Below, in pieces: positions 25,413 to 37,259 of a DNA stretch of 64,000 nucleotides. Where the stretch lies: the NCBI RefSeq assembly GCF_963678635.1, contig NC_087065.1, positions 372,001 through 436,000 of the forward strand, read 5' to 3'. The notes under the pieces are model-generated. The model ran no database searches. It was given only the letters and a program-made list of their open reading frames with translations, and was not told where the DNA came from. The stretch is from Symsagittifera roscoffensis (Eukaryota > Xenacoelomorpha > Acoela > Convolutidae). Numbering within the stretch: the first letter of the stretch is position 1; every line of letters begins with the position of its first letter. The position numbers were made by a program, and so were the translations under genes.

Positions 25413-26694
25413 CTCTCGTCAGTTTGAGAAAACTAGCCATCAATGATGCAGCTGAAGATGAAAATAAATTGTCAATGCTATGCAGCAAAAAACCACGAAC
25501 TAGTGCTAAGTGCAGCGTTCAACCTCCGACCAGTTTATTAGGAGTCGACAAAAAAGCTGGTTTAGAAAAAAGTTTGGAAACAAAAGTAGATTCATACTAA
25601 TACACTACGCTCGTTATTGCAAAAAAAAATGTTAATATAATGAACCATGAATCATTATATTCAGCGTAACTCAAATAAAACAGCGACAAAAAAGCTACCC
25701 AATTTAGGACAAAATTTCTGGGTCTAGTTTTAATTCATCAAATAGATGTTTAAGGCAAACGAGCTGAAAGCAAAAATTTGTTATAATCAAATTTTTTCTA
25801 CGGCAAACCCAATTCAAAAAAAAGTGTTTAACTTCGTTCGCTGTGTTCGAATAATTCAAAACACAGTTGGAAAAGTGTAACTGAAAACAAGGATACCTTC
25901 AGGGTAACAATTGACATCATTTATTATAACAAATTCAATTTCACAGTTTAATTCTCCAGAAAACAAACGATCACCCTAAAACTGATGGGTATTCTTTGAA
26001 TGGCTGGGAAATCTGAGAACTGCCGCAAAATCGAAGAAGAGCATACAACGAAAGCCTGCCAGGAAGGCTAGCTAAAAGAAACGTAGACGGAAACTATTAA
26101 GACATAGAGGCAAAGCTGCGCTTGGTAACACTTCCGATACAAAAATGGATGATTGTAATAAAAAACATCAGAACAAAACTAAATTGAAAATCAAAACTCA
26201 AGATGTCATGGACTCTAACAAAATCAATAGTCAACACAGAGGCGGAGTGGAGCTTCGCATCACTTGTGATACCGCAAAAATAGCATTGCAAGCTAGCAGA
26301 TAGGAAAAGAAAGGAAGCAACTAAGTCCAAAAAAACGGAAAAATTTTCGATGAAACCACAACAAAACTAAAAAATGGAATGATATCAATTGTCTAGAAAG
26401 ATGTTCAATTTGCAGCCAACACGACTAGAAACACATTCGACGGCATTTAATGAAAATTTTTGTCACGAAAAAATTTGAACTATAAATTATATTCTGAGAC
26501 ATTTAACGTTTTGTGCGAACCGGAGGAAAACTTACAAATTATAATTCCCTCGAAAACATAAAGAGCAACTACAATGAAAATTGCAGCCATCAAAAAAAAT
26601 CTACGATTTGGCAACTAAGTCGGCGAAACAAAAGTAGACAAATAATAAGCCGACATTTTTTTGAAACGAAACATTTCCCGTTTGAAAAAAAAGG

Positions 26695-26765
26695 TCTTAG
26701 CCGGATTCGAACCCAGTACCTTTGCCGTCCCAGGCATATTCGCTACCTAAGTGTTCCGGAAATGC
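26695..26765 (-). repeat. tRNA-like SINE head
   Basis: Read on the minus strand the segment has CACTTAGGTAGCGAATATG (A-box-like) and, about 35 nt on, GGGTTCGAATCCGG, a perfect B box. Acceptor and T stems do not pair properly, so a functional tRNA is unlikely. No 3' poly(A) or SINE body is obvious. Confidence 0.5.
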
Positions 26766-28454
26766 TTGGAAATTTGAATTCATTATGAACCAAGATACCA
26801 AGTGATTCAAAGGATTCTGTTAAACAAGTTAATAACCCGACAAAAGTCTATATTCCGATCTGATAACGCTTGCTAATCGCACGCGTGAAAAGCAAAAAAC
26901 TAAATGAAACATGATAATTTACTCTTTACAGATGATACTTACAAAAAAATCAAAGAGCACGGCAAATTAGCCACCACACGACACTAACAAGCAGAAAATT
27001 TGGAAAAAAAAGACTTACAAAAACTTTCATGTTTGTTTCGATTTGTCTTGGATGAAGTTCATTTTGACAACACAGGCAATATAAATCAAGCTGCAATTTT
27101 ACGAAGCAGCAACACAGCCAACAATACTTGTACAGGCCACGATTGCTCCCAAAAAGAACAGTTTGAAGAAAAAACTGAACGAATCTCAGAAAAGGGTTCA
27201 CCTCAACATAATAAAATCCCCCTTACCACAGACAAAAAACACTTTCTGCTCTAAAACGACGCAAAAAAAAACAAACACACGTTGGATACTAACGGAAAAA
27301 AACTATCATTGCGGACGTCGCCAATTCAGAAATGAAAAAAACTAGAAAACAAAAATATCTTCACAAAAAAAAAAACAATTTGTGTTCGTTTCGAATAATG
27401 ATCAATTTAAGAGAATATTTGAAAACACAACAAACCACAAGCATAATAAACAATCACAAAAACTCACTGAGCAGCAACTCGGCCAAAAACTACTTGGGTC
27501 GATAACCGTTGAGAATTTTGGTGTGAATTTTGGTAACTTGAAGTTTTACAGCACATATCGTCTCCTGAAACGCAGAAAGGCATTAAAATATGTTTACCCT
27601 TCAAAGGAGGCAATGGAGGGCGAATAAGCCGACATAAATAATCCGACATACATAAGCCGACATACATAAGCCGAAACGATTTAAGTTTAAGAAGAGAAAG
27701 CTAGTGAAAAAAAAATCATTTTCTAAAGAATCAACTCCTGTTCATAATCGAACCCATTCATTTTGACGTCACAAAGATTGGCGTTAACTCCGCGCTTAAC
27801 AGTCCAATTTTTATTCAAAACTGATAACATTGCTGGTAAAATGACTCAGCAATTGTGTTGAATAAATTAACAACTTAAAAAATAATCAACGATTTAATAA
27901 AACTTAATTATCGCAAGTGTTAGCAAATTTGAAACTCCATCTACAAAAACGTCCTTTGTCTCGACAGATCTTCAATTGCAGGTGCAAGTAACCACCAGTG
28001 TTAAAAAAAGCATTCAAGATCATTTACTGAGTGGCTTTTTACCCGAAAGTACTTGGGCAGAGTTTGAGCTGAAGACAAAACTGCCATAAGAATAATTGTT
28101 GTGAAATAAAATTTGAAACTATTGAGTGTGAAAACTCATAAACGACCCACCATACTCAGACCCGACCACTTCTCAGACCTACTAAAGCATCAAACTATGT
28201 TTGTTTTTTAAACGACAATACAGAATATAAAACGAGCCGAAGTAATTGGGCAACAAAATTCCTATAATTGTCGTTCTGATATTAGAAAGTTCAGCAACTC
28301 TGATTTTAATTTAAATGTAATTTTGTCTTTTTTTACTGAATCAGAAAAAGACATCCTTTGGAACTTAAGCCGACCAAAAATAAGCAAACAAATCACGGTC
28401 CGACACTTCAAAGGTTCTCAAAAATATTTCATTTCATACCTATCCAAAAAAAAA

Positions 28455-28525
28455 TAAAGATCCGTTCGGGATTCGAACTACAGATCTTAAGACTCCCAAA
28501 TCATGCGCTTTACCCTAAAACAAAA
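28455..28525 (-). repeat. tRNA-like SINE head
   Basis: On the minus strand TAGGGTAAAGCGCATGATT and GTAGTTCGAATCCCGAACG stand at tRNA A/B-box spacing. The anticodon arm does not form a proper 5-bp stem. Probably a SINE relic of a different tRNA origin from the family at 8424. Confidence 0.45.
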
Positions 28526-28899
28526 AAAGAATGAGACTGAAACTTGAGGTTCCGCAATAGAATCAGTCCAATTTCTACATGAAAAAAAAATTAATAAAAT
28601 TTTAACAAATCGAGTTGGTTAAATTGCAACCATCATAAAAGCTCATTTCGAACAGGACAGATATTTAAAACTCTAACATTCACAAATTACGTCGGTTGGG
28701 GGTAAATTTGTTGCTAACAATTCAACTTCTTCGTCGCCTAGAAAGCCAGTCGAAAATTCAAAGTCAACATATGGACATTTATCCCTTGTTCTGAAAATCA
28801 ATCCTGTTCTAGCTGTCTCTGAAAAAAAATTAAATGCACTTGCCCACTTATGTTTCCAAAAATGAAAACCAGCGGGTGATTTTGCGACAACAGTCTAAC

Positions 28900-30536
28900 A
28901 AATGTCTGCTCTTTGGCAGTTACATGTAAACAAAAACGCCTCAGTTGGTTGGTCATTCATTCCCTCGAGGTAGACGACGTCTGATTTCTCCTCTCCTCTT
29001 CATCTCAAAGGAAGCTGCAGCTATTGATCAAATTTCCCACAAGTCCCTTCATGTGGGGTTGTTCTGTTGAGCTGTGCGTTGGTGCTGAAAAAGAGCGGTT
29101 TCCGTTCCTTGTCTCTTCGAAAATCTGTGGTGTGTTACCCATTTATTGATCAGTTGTTTCATTCATCTGATCAGTTTGTTCTGTGCTGTGATACAATTTC
29201 TGATGCTGTCTATAAGCATCCAACACTCTTCTGTCCCCAGCAGGGGCGGCGGCGGTCGTACTTCTCTTTCTCAACCTCATTTTATCTCTCTCGCACCTTT
29301 TCAGCAAACCCCCCCCCCCCCCTCCTCCCCAGTTTGTGGTGCAGCGGGTAGTACTAGTAGTAGTTTCTCTTCCCTCTTCTACTTCCACTCGTCCAACTGC
29401 GTGTGCTGCTTCTACAGCTAGACGCACTTAACACACACTTCGCCACATACATAGCATACCTCCTCTAGTACAATTCGTAGTAAGTAAGCTAATCCCCAAT
29501 AAAAGTCCTTCCTCTTACATCCCCCCCACCCTCAGCACAGTCTCAAGATACTCTAGGCGCTTGTTTTCGTTTGAAGCGGCATTGATGAGACGAGACTGGG
29601 GCTAGCACTTGCTCAGACTATTCAAGTATTTCGCCCTGTGGCCTTATCAAACCAACCATTAGCACTCATTTTAGCTTTCTCATCCAACTTTCTGTCCAAG
29701 CACTACACGCCTGCATAAACACACACTCTCTCTACTGATGCAGAAAGATAAAATATATGTATATACCCTCCTCCCCACAACACACAAAAGCTGTAATGCC
29801 ACCATTCAACATAATCGAGGTTGTTGCCTGCTGCATGTATAACGGCGCAATTCGCATTTGCACCAACCAAATCCATTTCTACCAAAAAATCAAATGCTTA
29901 TTTCTCACTCTTTCTCTTCCTTACAATTTACATTTATGTCATGAAAACAGTGCCTTGCCTTCAGTATCGAGGCTGCAATTAAATCTGAATTCCCTTAACA
30001 GAATTGGGACTAAAATTTTTGATGCCAATCTAAAGGCAATATTCTGGAGCCGATTTTGGGCTAAGCAGTGCAGAGGGTTTACCATTTTCAGAGCAGCGAA
30101 TTGTAATCAACAAGTAGACCATATTGATTGGTTTAGTCTTACTTGGATAACTAACTTTATCTGGAAACTGTTTTAAAATTGGTAGGTAAAAATCTAATCT
30201 AATTCAACCTAATCAGAACTCCATTAGCACTTAACAACTGAGTTGGCTTGAACTTAACCAAGCCTCGTCGTCTCACTTTATCCTACAAATTTCTACTTAA
30301 AAAGATGTCGATAGTCATCATCTACTACCTTAACTGACCCTCTCAAAGGCCACATTTACACTCAATTTATTTCATTTTGTGAGATTATAACATAGATAAC
30401 TTTTCTTTCAATTCAGAGATAATATTGCCATTTCCTGCACAATCAATTAGCTGCTCGGCCAACTTATAGGCAGTCATTTTTGCACACCCCGCTAATTTAC
30501 ATCTACTAACCCAATCAGCACACTGTTCAATTTTAG
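28900..30536 (+). promoter_or_regulatory. Upstream region of the CDK5 activator gene
   Basis: Base composition changes from AT-rich to pyrimidine-rich with CT tracts, a run of about ten C (near 29308) and CA-rich stretches. This is the likely promoter and 5' UTR. Immediately before the ATG the sequence CACTGTTCAATTTTAG is a good 3' splice site, so the coding exon may begin exactly at the start codon after a 5' UTR intron or a trans-spliced leader. No transcript evidence is available. Confidence 0.4.
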
Positions 30537-31835
30537 ATGGGCAACACCATTCCCGTGATTCCTTCGCAGAATCTGCAGGAAAACTCTTCTCCGCCAGCCG
30601 CCAACGACTACCGGGTACACAACTCGACCAACTGTCCAAAAATAGAGTCTTCAAAATCGATGGGACATATTACTAACAGCGAAGAGAGTCGAGAAGTGCC
30701 TGCAGCTTCAAACAGGGAGACACAAAAGGCGGCGGCGGCATCGCATATTCCACACAGCAATACTTTCCACCATCAAAATCAACAGCCGCCGCCGAAAGAC
30801 AATAACAACAGCCACCACGCCACCAGTTTCATATTCAACCATTTGTTTCACCATTCCGCCAAGTCCGGCAAAAAACTAGTCAAACCCAGTCAGCCATCTG
30901 GAGCCTCCAAAGACTTGTCCACTAAAGAATCGTCGAGCAGTACTCGGGGGGAGAAACACTCCGCGAAAGAGACTAGAAATAGGTCAGTCAAGGCACGAGA
31001 AAAACAGCCGAATAGCAACGAAGCTCGTATCGAGGAAACGACTGAGATACAGAACGGCGGCACGGCAGTTCCTAAGAAATCTCTCTCGTGCTTCAACTTC
31101 AACCAATCACTAGTCAGCAAACCAGTTACTATTTGCGCGCCTTCCGCTAACGAATACGAAAACACAAGTCACAAGTTAGGTAAAGACTTCTATACCAAAT
31201 TCTCATCTCTGGCTGTCAAAACTGAAGCAGTCGAAGAAGTCAAGCGGAAAGAATCCTCAAACTCTGGTCGAATTGTAAACAGCTCTAAAAGTAGAAAAGA
31301 ACCTTCCGCTAAAGCAGTTATAAAACAAAGTCAATCTTCAAGTGCTATTTCACGTACGGTCACAATTACCGCTTCAACTAGCGAGTTGCTGAAATGTCTG
31401 GCAATTTATCTCTCCATCAAATGCCGCAAACTTGCACACTTTCATGGCAACGAGGTCATATTGTGGCTCAGAACAATCGACAGAGCATTATTGGTTCAAG
31501 GCTGGCAGGACATCGCTTTCATCTCGCCAGCCAATGTTGTGTTCGTGTACCTTCTGCTCCGTGACTACATCTCGGATAAAATCAAAAACGTAGAAGAATT
31601 ACAGGCTATAGTTTTGACTTGTTTGTATCTCAGCTACAGCTATGTGGGCAATGAAATTAGTTACCCTTTGAAACCTTTTCTGGTCGAAACGGACAGACGA
31701 GTATTTTGGAGTCGTTGTGTCGGCATCATCAACGAAAGCAGTGCTAAAATGCTGCTGATAAATCAAGACCCAGCATACTTCACACATATTTTCACAGAGC
31801 TCAAGCAATACGGAGACCGAGGAAAGTCAGAATAA
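30537..31835 (+). CDS. CDK5R1: CDK5 activator (p35/p39 family), single coding exon
   Basis: A 432-residue protein. The C-terminal part (about 273-425) is the cyclin-like CDK5-activator domain: STSELLKCLAIYLSIKC, LWLRTIDRALLVQGWQDIAF, PANVVFVYLLLRDYISDKI, YLSYSYVGNEISYPLKPFLV and a tail ending near YFTHIF all match p35/p39. The family binds and activates the kinase CDK5 in neurons and other cells. The N terminus is MGNTIP; Gly2 fits the N-myristoylation site that anchors p35 to membranes. KKSLSC near residue 180 is also conserved in p35. The N-terminal 270 residues are long, Ser/Lys-rich and have a His/Gln-rich patch (about 75-110), longer than in human p35 (307 residues in total). No intron in the coding sequence, as in vertebrate p35. 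Whether it equals CDK5R1 or the shared ancestor of CDK5R1/2 cannot be said. Confidence 0.95.
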   Translation: MGNTIPVIPSQNLQENSSPPAANDYRVHNSTNCPKIESSKSMGHITNSEESREVPAASNRETQKAAAASHIPHSNTFHHQNQQPPPKDNNNSHHATSFIFNHLFHHSAKSGKKLVKPSQPSGASKDLSTKESSSSTRGEKHSAKETRNRSVKAREKQPNSNEARIEETTEIQNGGTAVPKKSLSCFNFNQSLVSKPVTICAPSANEYENTSHKLGKDFYTKFSSLAVKTEAVEEVKRKESSNSGRIVNSSKSRKEPSAKAVIKQSQSSSAISRTVTITASTSELLKCLAIYLSIKCRKLAHFHGNEVILWLRTIDRALLVQGWQDIAFISPANVVFVYLLLRDYISDKIKNVEELQAIVLTCLYLSYSYVGNEISYPLKPFLVETDRRVFWSRCVGIINESSAKMLLINQDPAYFTHIFTELKQYGDRGKSE

Positions 31836-31848
31836 ATTAATCAAACTA

Positions 31849-31870
31849 CAATAAATGCAATTAATAAAAT
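31849..31870 (+). terminator. Poly(A) signals of the CDK5 activator gene
   Basis: AATAAA occurs three times just after the stop codon: overlapping the stop (31831), at about 31850 and at about 31864. One of the latter two likely directs 3' end formation, implying a very short 3' UTR. Confidence 0.5.
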
Positions 31871-32175
31871 TCTTGAATTAATTTTACCTTGTTTTTTTCC
31901 AATCAATTCAAATCATACATCATATTCAAGTGATTGTTGAAAATCAACAACCAGTCATTTATCGTGAAGAATTCCAGTGAAAAAATCAGCAGACAAAAAA
32001 TATTAGTTTAAAACAGTGTAAAAACAAGAAAATTGCAACATATTCAACGAAGATTTCAAAACGTCAATGAACTCAACTTTTTTGAAAAAAAAAACAGAAA
32101 AAAAACATATCAAGCTGAAACTATCTGTAAATACGTAACTATTTTATAATGAACCCTATTTTCATGAAATGTGCC

Positions 32176-32208
<33 letters not shown>

Positions 32209-32267
32209 GGATTTAGGAATATAATCCAAGGGTTCGCATAAAACCCAGTCATTGCATTGTTCAAAGT
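31871..32267. other. AT-rich DNA with a (TAA)n microsatellite
   Basis: No gene. A run of about nine AAT/TAA units lies at 32176-32204. Confidence 0.7.
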
Positions 32268-32550
32268 TTACTTTTCAGTTATAAGTGTGGGTTTCTTCAG
32301 GTCTCTACAGTTGTTGCATTCGCATAAAATGCGCCAAGTGCATGTGTCTGATTCGTTGTAGCGAGGTTTGAAAAACTTTGTGTACATTCCTAGAAGTCTG
32401 TTTTTGCATCCTGGGTCAAACAATATGTCACATTTGAAGTATTCGTTGTACAAATTAGCAAGACGACATGCCCGAAACCAGCAATCCGACTCGCACTTCT
32501 TCAGACGCATTTGTTTGCAGACGAAATTTCGTGTCATTTGAGCTCTTCGG
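32268..32550 (-). CDS. Possible last exon: cysteine-rich protein, unidentified
   Basis: On the minus strand a long T tract and TTCTAATTGACGTTGGAAACCGAAG (a usable 3' splice site) precede an open frame of about 90 codons that ends with TAA. It has about ten cysteines (for example CESDCWFRAC, FDPGCKNRLL, DTCTWRILCECNNC), suggesting a disulfide-rich secreted or extracellular domain. Spacing is regular but I cannot name the family. It could also be a chance frame; composition and cysteine pattern argue against that. The gene would converge on the CDK5 activator. Confidence 0.4.
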
Positions 32551-32585
32551 TTTCCAACGTCAATTAGAAAAAAAAACATTATCAC

Positions 32586-33340
32586 ATGATTTTTTGGGTC
32601 TTTCCCATTGTATGAAACACATGAATACAGAAAAATTGAAATGCGTAATAATACATCGGAGTAAGATCAACCCTTTCCCCCAACTCCTAGCTTCTCATTA
32701 TCTGAAAACGGATTTAGATGTAATTAATTCAATTCAATTCAGGACATTCCAGGAAGCTAAAATTTTGTTAAGATAGAGTTTGAGTTCTCTGCCCGAGACC
32801 CTTTCCGATTTTGGAAACCGGACGAAGAGCGGTCTTATCGTCCTTCCGGAAGGCTGGTGAATGTGCCAGTCGGTCATATTTGAAAGTTTGACTTTGAGCA
32901 ACGCAATAAACATGATTTTAGGAAGAAATGAAATTTTTCAAAAATTCGAATTGAGTGTAACATTCGCCCGGAAGTACATATCGACGGAAAATAAAGCTAA
33001 GCTATAAAACGACTGGCCAGCGTCTAATCTAAGCTCTACATGCTTTTCACCGTCTCTACCAAAGCGAGTTCTTTAAGTGGTCTTTCAAACATCGGCTCGA
33101 CAAAAACGTTACCGTTCTCCGGCTTCGACCAGAACGCTCAAATTAACTGAATTACATGCAGAAATAGTGAGCTCATGGCTGGGTCTCAGTATCCCCAGAC
33201 CACGAGGTCACTCCTGAACATAGGGCTCCTACTATTTATTATATTACTATTGTTTTTGTTCAGTGGATAAAAATCATTATCTCCATCGAAGATGGATCAA
33301 CCCTTTCGCTCAACTCCTAGTTTCTCATTATCTGGAAACG
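32586..33340. other. Host/element junction region with a short direct repeat
   Basis: The string AACCCTTTC.C.CAACTCCTAG.TTCTCATTATCTG.AAACG is present at about 32672 and 33300. Between the copies the DNA is less AT-rich than the host part. No coding domain recognised. It may be a fragment of another mobile element bordering the LTR-derived DNA. Confidence 0.5.
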
Positions 33341-34030
33341 TTATCTCGAGGAGAACACGGAAGCGGAAACTTGGTCCCCCAGAGACTGTTATATGGTGAA
33401 AGACTGTAGTAACTTAACTAACTTTTTAGCTACTCTGATGCCATAGAACTTTGAACTAACACCGGTATTATTTGATATTTTAGAATATGAGTAGCTAGGA
33501 AGAGGAAAAAGTCAATCCATCTCCAATGGATTTAATATAGAACTGTCACACAAAAACATATTAAAATAGGGTATTCGAGCCGTGTTTTTAATAGCAATCA
33601 CGTAGTCTGAGGATCCGAGACTCAGCTATGTGGTTGTGTTCGCATGTAAACGAAAGCTGATCAAAAGTCGTTTGACTGATGGCCTAAAAACAGTAACTTT
33701 TTACTTAGCCCTAAACAGACCAGAAAATCAACAGGCAAGGTCGAGACGGTGAAAAACGAGTAGGATCAAGGTAACTGACGCCTGCCAGTCGTTAATAGGT
33801 ACTTTTTCTACGCTCCGTCGCTGTGTAGTATTTGGGCGAATGTTACATAGACGTTTTTATGGCGCTCCTGGGTGGGCCTGTTAAAGGCATGAGACCATCA
33901 TGATCAGCAAACGTTTCAGCGACGAACCCTCTGCTCCGGGCGTATGCCCGCGTTAGAGGCCTTAATGACCTTTTTTGTAATAAGGGGAAGGTGCGTACCC
34001 TCCGCCTAGTACTATTTAGCTTTTTAACTT
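33341..34030 (+). repeat. LTR-derived segment in tandem with the element 1 LTR
   Basis: From TTATCTCGAGGAGAACACGG to TAGCTTTTTAACTT this matches the inner part of the LTR at about 34411-35096 almost base for base. It ends exactly where the LTR start TGTGCC begins. Either it is a 5'-truncated LTR of another copy, or the LTR has an internal tandem duplication. The first 370 bases of the LTR are absent from it. Confidence 0.8.
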
Positions 34031-36593
34031 TGTGCCATTCTGCTGGATTGGCACAGCGCAACCTTCCGGCGACACGAAAGAAAACGAACAAAGGCCTTAG
34101 TAAAGAAAAATTACTGCGAAGGAGGGTCTAGATATTCCGAAATTTTGAATTTTTAAAATTCCGATTGACGGGCCAATATTTCTGAGAAATACAAAAAGAC
34201 GGCCATTTTGACTGGAAAGGACGAAAAAACAGAACAACAACAAAGATAGTGAGAAACGGTCGTGCGGGAACACGAGAGAAACAAAGCCTCTTATCGTGGC
34301 AATAACACACGATAAGATCCTTAACAGCGGATATTAGTGGAGAAGGAAGCTTCAGTGGGGAAGGAATATTCCACGGAACCCTCCCGTGCCACAAATTGGA
34401 AGAGATAAGAACGTTATCTCGGGAAGACTACGGGAGCGGAGGCTTGGTCCCCCAGAGACTGTTGTATGTGAAGGCGCTATATAGAACAGACTTTGTAGCT
34501 ACTTGGATGTCGTGAAACTTTGAATTAACCCCGGTATGATTTGATATTTTAGAATATGAGTAGCTAGAAAGAGGAAAGGGTCAATCCATCTCCAATGGAT
34601 TTAATATAGAACTGTCACACAAAAACATATTAAAATAGGGTATTCGAGCCGTGTTTTTATTAGCAATCACGTAGTCTGAGGATCCGAGACTCAGCTATGT
34701 GGTTGTGTTCGCATGTGAACGAAAGCTGATCAAAAGTCGCTTGACTGATGGCCTAAAAATAGTAACTTTTTACTTAGCCCTAAACAGACCAGAAAATCAA
34801 CTGGCAAGGTTGAGACGGTGAAAAACGAGTAGGATTAAGGTTACTGACGCCTGCCAGTCGTTAATGGGTACTTTTTCTACGCTCCGTCGCTGTGTAGTAT
34901 TTGGGCGAATGTTACATAGACGTTTTTATGGCGCTCCTGGGTGGGCCTGTTAAAGGCATGGGACCATCATGATCAGCAAGCGTTTCAGCGACGAACCCTC
35001 CGCTCCGGGCGTATGCCCGAGTTAGAGGCCCTAATGACCGTTATTGTATTAGGGTGAAGGTGCGTACCGTCCATCTAGTACTATGTAGCTTTTTAACTTA
35101 GTTAACACCGAAAATTCCGGGGGCCGGAGGGTTAGGTGGGAAGTCATGAGCCCGCTTGTCCCAAGATCCCGGTACCAAAAACAATTAAAGAGAAAGCGTA
35201 AAACCAAAAAAAAATAGTGTATAACCAAGAAAAAGCCAAAAAAGAATTAATTTGAAAACAAAAAAGTACAAAAAACAGTAAAAAATCCAAAAAAGACCAA
35301 AAACAGTAAAAAACATAAAGTGACAGTTTATATGTTATTTCCGGACGAGATGTGATCTGACCTTCCTATTTGTTGTTGTTTCAGGTTGATTTATATCATT
35401 TCTGATAGAAAGATTGTGTGTTTTGGTGAAGGGTTGGATACCCTCCCTTGGGTGTAATTTGAGTATTTAAGCACGTTAATGGTGATTTTGCCGGTGGCCG
35501 GAGGGTAGAGTGGCAAGCTGACCGACGTGTTCCACACTCAACAAGGACATCAGGGACAACATCCACAACGACTGTTGGGTATCGTTGAAACAATTTTGGT
35601 ATCGTTCGGGTACTATTTCATCAAAACTTAAGTGGTGGGGGCACGATTGGCGCGGTCCGATTGTACCCTCCATCGATTACAAATTTCCGAGTTAAGGGTC
35701 TTAATTCGTGTATTTTGGTGCAAAGGAGGGTATAGTACTATTCGTTACTACTATTCTTCAGCATTACTATTCTTCAGCACTACTAGTAGGTTATTATCCT
35801 TATTATAGTTTAATTATTTCCTAATTAGACCCAAGAAACACCCAAATTTCGTCGAAAATTATCGATTTTCGACCAAACTGTAGACCCCCAAATTTTTGAA
35901 TGTCCGAGCTTTTCCGAACAGCAAAAAGCTTTTTTATACGGAGTAGGTACGTAGTTCGATCCCCCTAACTAAAGAAACCGCGTGAGAAAAGACTCAGTAA
36001 AAGTTGAAAAAAAAAAAGAAAATTTTCGATCAAAATTTCGATAATTTTCTGAATTTTGTCAATCTGTTTTGGGGATCGAGTTTTTGAGTTTTTAGATTAG
36101 GAGCAATAAAATTTTTTGTGTTAGCAGCGTGTTAGCATAACGTGCTCGGCTGCCAGAAAAGTTCTTGAGTAACCCTCCGATTAGCTCCGTAGATAGAGCT
36201 AACGACTTAAGGATTGGAAAAGGAAGGAATCGGAGGGTCCAAATTTGATAGTTATTGGCCAAATTTTTGTCTCCAAACCAATTTTGGTCCGGTTTTTTGC
36301 ATAATTCCAGTGCCGTACAGGGCTACTACGCTTGTTTCAATTATTTTTAGGCACTTTCAATAGGAATTGCGGAAAAAGTTTCTCAGAACCTATATAGGTG
36401 GTAAAAAAAGGCCATTTGGACAAACACGTTTTTGGCAATTTCTCAAAGACTAGCTAACCGATTGGGATAATTTTGGTACCATAAGTCGACGTTTTGAACC
36501 ACTTTTCCGGACCCCAAATGTTTTTGGGTTGATAATCTCGGAAAAGAAAAAGTTTTTGAAAATTTGCTGGTTCGGAGGGTCCAAATTATAGGT

Positions 36594-37075
36594 AACCCTC
36601 CGAGCGGCAGAAAAATTTATCAAAACACCTTTTTATCTTGCTGGCAAAGTTGACCGTGTCAACCAACCTAGTTTTAAGCAAGTTACGCCACATTCAGAGG
36701 CTTTAACGCGGTAAAATTACCCGTTTTTTTTATTTTTGCGGAACCCTCCGGAGTAACCCTCCGGAGTGACTTAAGCCCTTTAGCAAGCCTCCTTAGTGGG
36801 GATTTTCCACGAGACCCTCCGAAGAAGTTAAAAACAACCCCCCATAGAGAATTCAGCTTGTTTTGACGCTTTCTTAAGCTAGTTGAAGGCCCTTTTCAAA
36901 AAATTGATAATTTTGGAAGAACCCTCCGAAGTAACCCTCCGGAGCATATTAAGCCTCCTATTGACCCTCCTTAGTGAGTTAAGGGGGACACTCCGAAGTC
37001 TCTTGGGTGACTAAGGTACCCTCCGGAGTGACTTAAACCTCCTAACAACCCTCCTTGTTAGAAACTTGAGGAAAC
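36594..37075 (+). repeat. ACCCTCCG motif array inside the LTR
   Basis: ACCCTCCG or its variant ACCCTCCTTAGT recurs about a dozen times, often as ACCCTCCGAAGTAACCCTCC followed by GGAG and commonly by TGACTTAAGC or similar. CTCCGGAG is palindromic. The equivalent array in the second LTR (59893-60395) carries 56 additional bases. Confidence 0.85.
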
Positions 37076-37259
37076 CTTCTGTGGCAATTTGGGAAACGGA
37101 AAATATCCATTTAATTGACATCATATTAGGATATTAGGCGTGCTTATTAGGATCATAGGAGCCCATTTTGACCCGGAAGTTCGTGATCAACTTTGGATTC
37201 TAGATCGGGTGTATCAGAAGTACCCGAACCAAAATTTTTTTTTTTGATCGTGATTTTGG

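Larger units (their letters stand above)
21251..28900. other. Long AT-rich repeat-laden stretch without recognised gene
   Basis: Contains members of the GAGGCGAAGCTGC motif family (about 23240, 23848, 25238, 26105, 26235), SINE-like parts, a two-repeat CTAACCC string at 21845-21858, and many A runs. Lysine-rich frames (for example 23613-23951) are translations of A-rich DNA. No exon with good composition and splice sites was found. Confidence 0.45.

Noticed and set aside
26695-26765. Functional tRNA gene on the minus strand
   Set aside because: A and B boxes are good but acceptor and T stems do not pair and the anticodon arm is irregular; treated as a SINE head. The same holds for 4155-4310, 5600-5673, 8680-8740, 25350-25412 and 28455-28525.
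29067-29427. Frames of about 90 codons on both strands upstream of the CDK5 activator
   Set aside because: Low-complexity pyrimidine-rich DNA gives open frames on both strands; no evidence of coding.
34128-34394. Minus-strand frame in the LTR, also present at 57625-57921
   Set aside because: Conserved only because the LTRs are copies of each other; no domain, and changes between copies do not favour silent positions as far as can be seen.
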